A stretch of 64,000 bases of DNA, taken from assembly GCF_004137795.1 (NCBI RefSeq), contig NZ_NWTM01000001.1, positions 2,283,229 through 2,347,228 of the forward strand, in the 5' to 3' direction. Below are positions 62,731 to 64,000 of this stretch, one piece after another. This stretch comes from Pectobacterium zantedeschiae. GTDB lineage: Bacteria > Pseudomonadota > Gammaproteobacteria > Enterobacterales > Enterobacteriaceae. Both the position numbers and the translations under genes were made by a program. How positions within the stretch are numbered: the stretch's first letter is position 1; every line of letters starts with the position of its first letter. The notes beneath the pieces were generated by a model that worked only from the letters and a program-made list of their open reading frames with translations, searched no databases and was not told where the DNA came from.

Positions 62731-63312
62731 ATGAATTTTCTTGCTCACCTCCATCTGGCCACGCTGGCCGACAGCTCCCTGTTAGGTAATCTGATGGCGG
62801 ACTTTGTTCGCGGCAACCCACAGGACAGCTACGCTGACGAGATCGTCGCGGGTATCCGTCTGCATCGCCGCGTTGACTCGCTGACCGATAGCCTGCCGGA
62901 AGTCAAACAGGCGCGTCAGTACTTCAGCGAAGAATTCCGCCGTGTCGCCCCCATTACGCTAGATGTTTTATGGGATCACTATCTTGCACGCCACTGGTTA
63001 CAGCTAGTGCCGGATATGCCCCTGCAAACTTTTATCGATGGCGCGCAGTCACAAATCGAGCCCCATCTGGCGCAAACCCCTGAACGCTTTCAGAACCTAA
63101 ATCTCTATTTGTGGCCGGAACGTTGGATGACGCGCTATGCGGAGCTACCGTTTATCGCCGATGTACTGCACAGAATGTCAGTGCGCCGCCCAAAGCTGGC
63201 AGCACTGTCCGGCTCTTTTCAGGATATCGAGCAGCACTATCACCAATTTGAAATACTCTTCTGGCAATTTTATCCACGCATGATGCAGTTAGCGAAAACG
63301 CAACAGCTGTGA
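62731..63312 (+). CDS. acpH: AcpH, acyl-carrier-protein phosphodiesterase
   Basis: Removes the phosphopantetheine arm from holo-ACP. 193 residues, the E. coli length, starting [20 protein letters not shown]. Metal-binding residues of the diverged HD-like fold lie in [20 protein letters not shown] and [10 protein letters not shown]. The frame opens 12 codons earlier (62695), but the later ATG matches E. coli. Divergent from queA. Confidence 0.95.
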   Translation: MNFLAHLHLATLADSSLLGNLMADFVRGNPQDSYADEIVAGIRLHRRVDSLTDSLPEVKQARQYFSEEFRRVAPITLDVLWDHYLARHWLQLVPDMPLQTFIDGAQSQIEPHLAQTPERFQNLNLYLWPERWMTRYAELPFIADVLHRMSVRRPKLAALSGSFQDIEQHYHQFEILFWQFYPRMMQLAKTQQL

Positions 63313-63404
63313 GATCACAACTTTTCCGTTTTTTGACGCAATATATTGTCCTTTCTATTAAAAGGGTTAATGTGATTTATTGAAAGGAAATAGCGATGAG
63401 TTCA

Positions 63405-63419
63405 ATAGACAAAAGCTAT
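63405..63419. promoter_or_regulatory. OxyR-like half site upstream of peroxiredoxin gene
   Basis: ATAG-N7-CTAT, fitting one half of the OxyR tetranucleotide pattern. The second half at the expected distance is only partial (ATTG). TATACT at 63465-63470 is a likely -10. Regulation by OxyR is an inference. Confidence 0.4.
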
Positions 63420-63523
63420 CTCATTGATTGGTCTCTTTGCCTGTATTCACTCAGGCAGAGTCCCTATACTAATTGCTGTTTTTTACATCCTCCGATCATT
63501 AACCGCTATCTACAGGAGTAATT

Positions 63524-64000
63524 ATGGTCCTGGTAACTCGTCAAGCCCCAGACTTCACCGCAGCTGCCGTTTTAGGCAGTGGCGAAATCGTCGAAAATTT
63601 CAACCTGAAGAAGCATATCAACGGTAAAGCTGCCGTGATCTTCTTCTGGCCGATGGACTTCACCTTTGTTTGTCCGTCAGAGCTGATTGCTTTCGATCAC
63701 CGCTATGCCGAGTTCAAGAAACGCGGCGTAGAAGTGGTTGGCGTTTCCTTTGACTCCGAGTTTGTTCACAACGCATGGCGTAACACCCCTGTGGACAAAG
63801 GCGGCATCGGCGAAGTGCAATACGCGATGGTTGCTGACATTAAGCGCGAAATCCAGAAGGCCTACGGCATTGAGCACCCAGAAGCGGGTGTTGCACTGCG
63901 TGGTTCTTTCCTGATCGACAAAAACGGCGTGGTTCGCCATCAGGTAGTGAACGATCTGCCGCTGGGTCGTAACATCGATGAAATGCTGCGCACCGTTGAC
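63524..64000 (+). CDS. 2-Cys peroxiredoxin, AhpC/TSA (Prx1) family (3' end beyond window)
   Basis: Reduces hydrogen peroxide and organic hydroperoxides. 159 codons are present and the frame is open at the window end; family members are about 200 residues. The peroxidatic Cys50 is in MDFTFVCPSE, and the downstream Arg in the GSFLIDKNGVVRH region is typical. The resolving Cys would lie beyond the edge. It is closer to the typical 2-Cys TSA type (often named peroxiredoxin C) than to enterobacterial AhpC with AhpF, so I give no symbol. AGGAG lies eight bases before the ATG. Confidence 0.93.
   Translation, partial: MVLVTRQAPDFTAAAVLGSGEIVENFNLKKHINGKAAVIFFWPMDFTFVCPSELIAFDHRYAEFKKRGVEVVGVSFDSEFVHNAWRNTPVDKGGIGEVQYAMVADIKREIQKAYGIEHPEAGVALRGSFLIDKNGVVRHQVVNDLPLGRNIDEMLRTVD

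Overview
The window reads as a chromosomal core segment of a soft-rot enterobacterium, most likely Pectobacterium (Pectobacteriaceae). This is an inference from protein sequences very close to Escherichia coli K-12 homologues, an E. coli-like gene order carried in inverted orientation, and rsmS in its usual place after priC. It contains no prophage, insertion sequence, integron, CRISPR array or tRNA gene that I can see. About 60 protein genes and the 4.5S RNA gene (ffs) account for nearly all of it.

Layout. 1-7.2 kb: the 5' part of htpG (cut by the window edge), recR-ybaB-dnaX, apt, ybaN, then priC and rsmS. 6.5-11.7 kb: acrR divergent from the AcrAB efflux pump operon. 11.9-14.6 kb: zinc-independent ribosomal proteins rpmE2-rpmJ2 behind a Zur-type palindrome, the tomB-hha pair, ffs and an alkyltransferase-like gene. 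14.6-24.7 kb: ybaY, tesB, glnK-amtB (sigma-54/NtrC), the MdlAB ABC exporter, decR divergent from a PLP enzyme of the cysteine synthase fold, and queC. 24.8-35.6 kb: fadM, ybaV, ppiD, hupB, lon, clpX, clpP, tig, bolA (protein quality control). 35.9-43.2 kb: yajG, ampG and the cytochrome bo operon cyoABCDE. 43.4-54.3 kb: yajR, yajQ, panE, yajL, thiI, xseB-ispA-dxs, pgpA-thiL-nusB-ribE. 54.4-64 kb: ribD-nrdR, yajI, secF-secD-yajC-tgt-queA, acpH and the start of a 2-Cys peroxiredoxin.

Themes. Three heat-shock units (htpG, lon, clpP-clpX) each carry a sigma-32-like promoter with the same 14-base spacer. The queA-tgt and queC genes belong to queuosine synthesis. The xseB-ispA-dxs cluster feeds isoprenoid synthesis, and its product DXP also feeds thiamine synthesis, for which thiI and thiL lie nearby.

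I did not find a clearly undescribed system. The points most worth a second look are: an 18-base tandem duplication of the acrR start that creates an out-of-frame decoy ATG; a full set of dnaX programmed-frameshift signals; a folded leader between ybaN and apt; a tomB leader holding short ORFs and a near-perfect Shine-Dalgarno with no usual start codon; and inverted repeats in the decR/PLP-enzyme and mdlB/glnK intergenic regions. Comparisons with E. coli gene order and protein length are from memory, not from a search.
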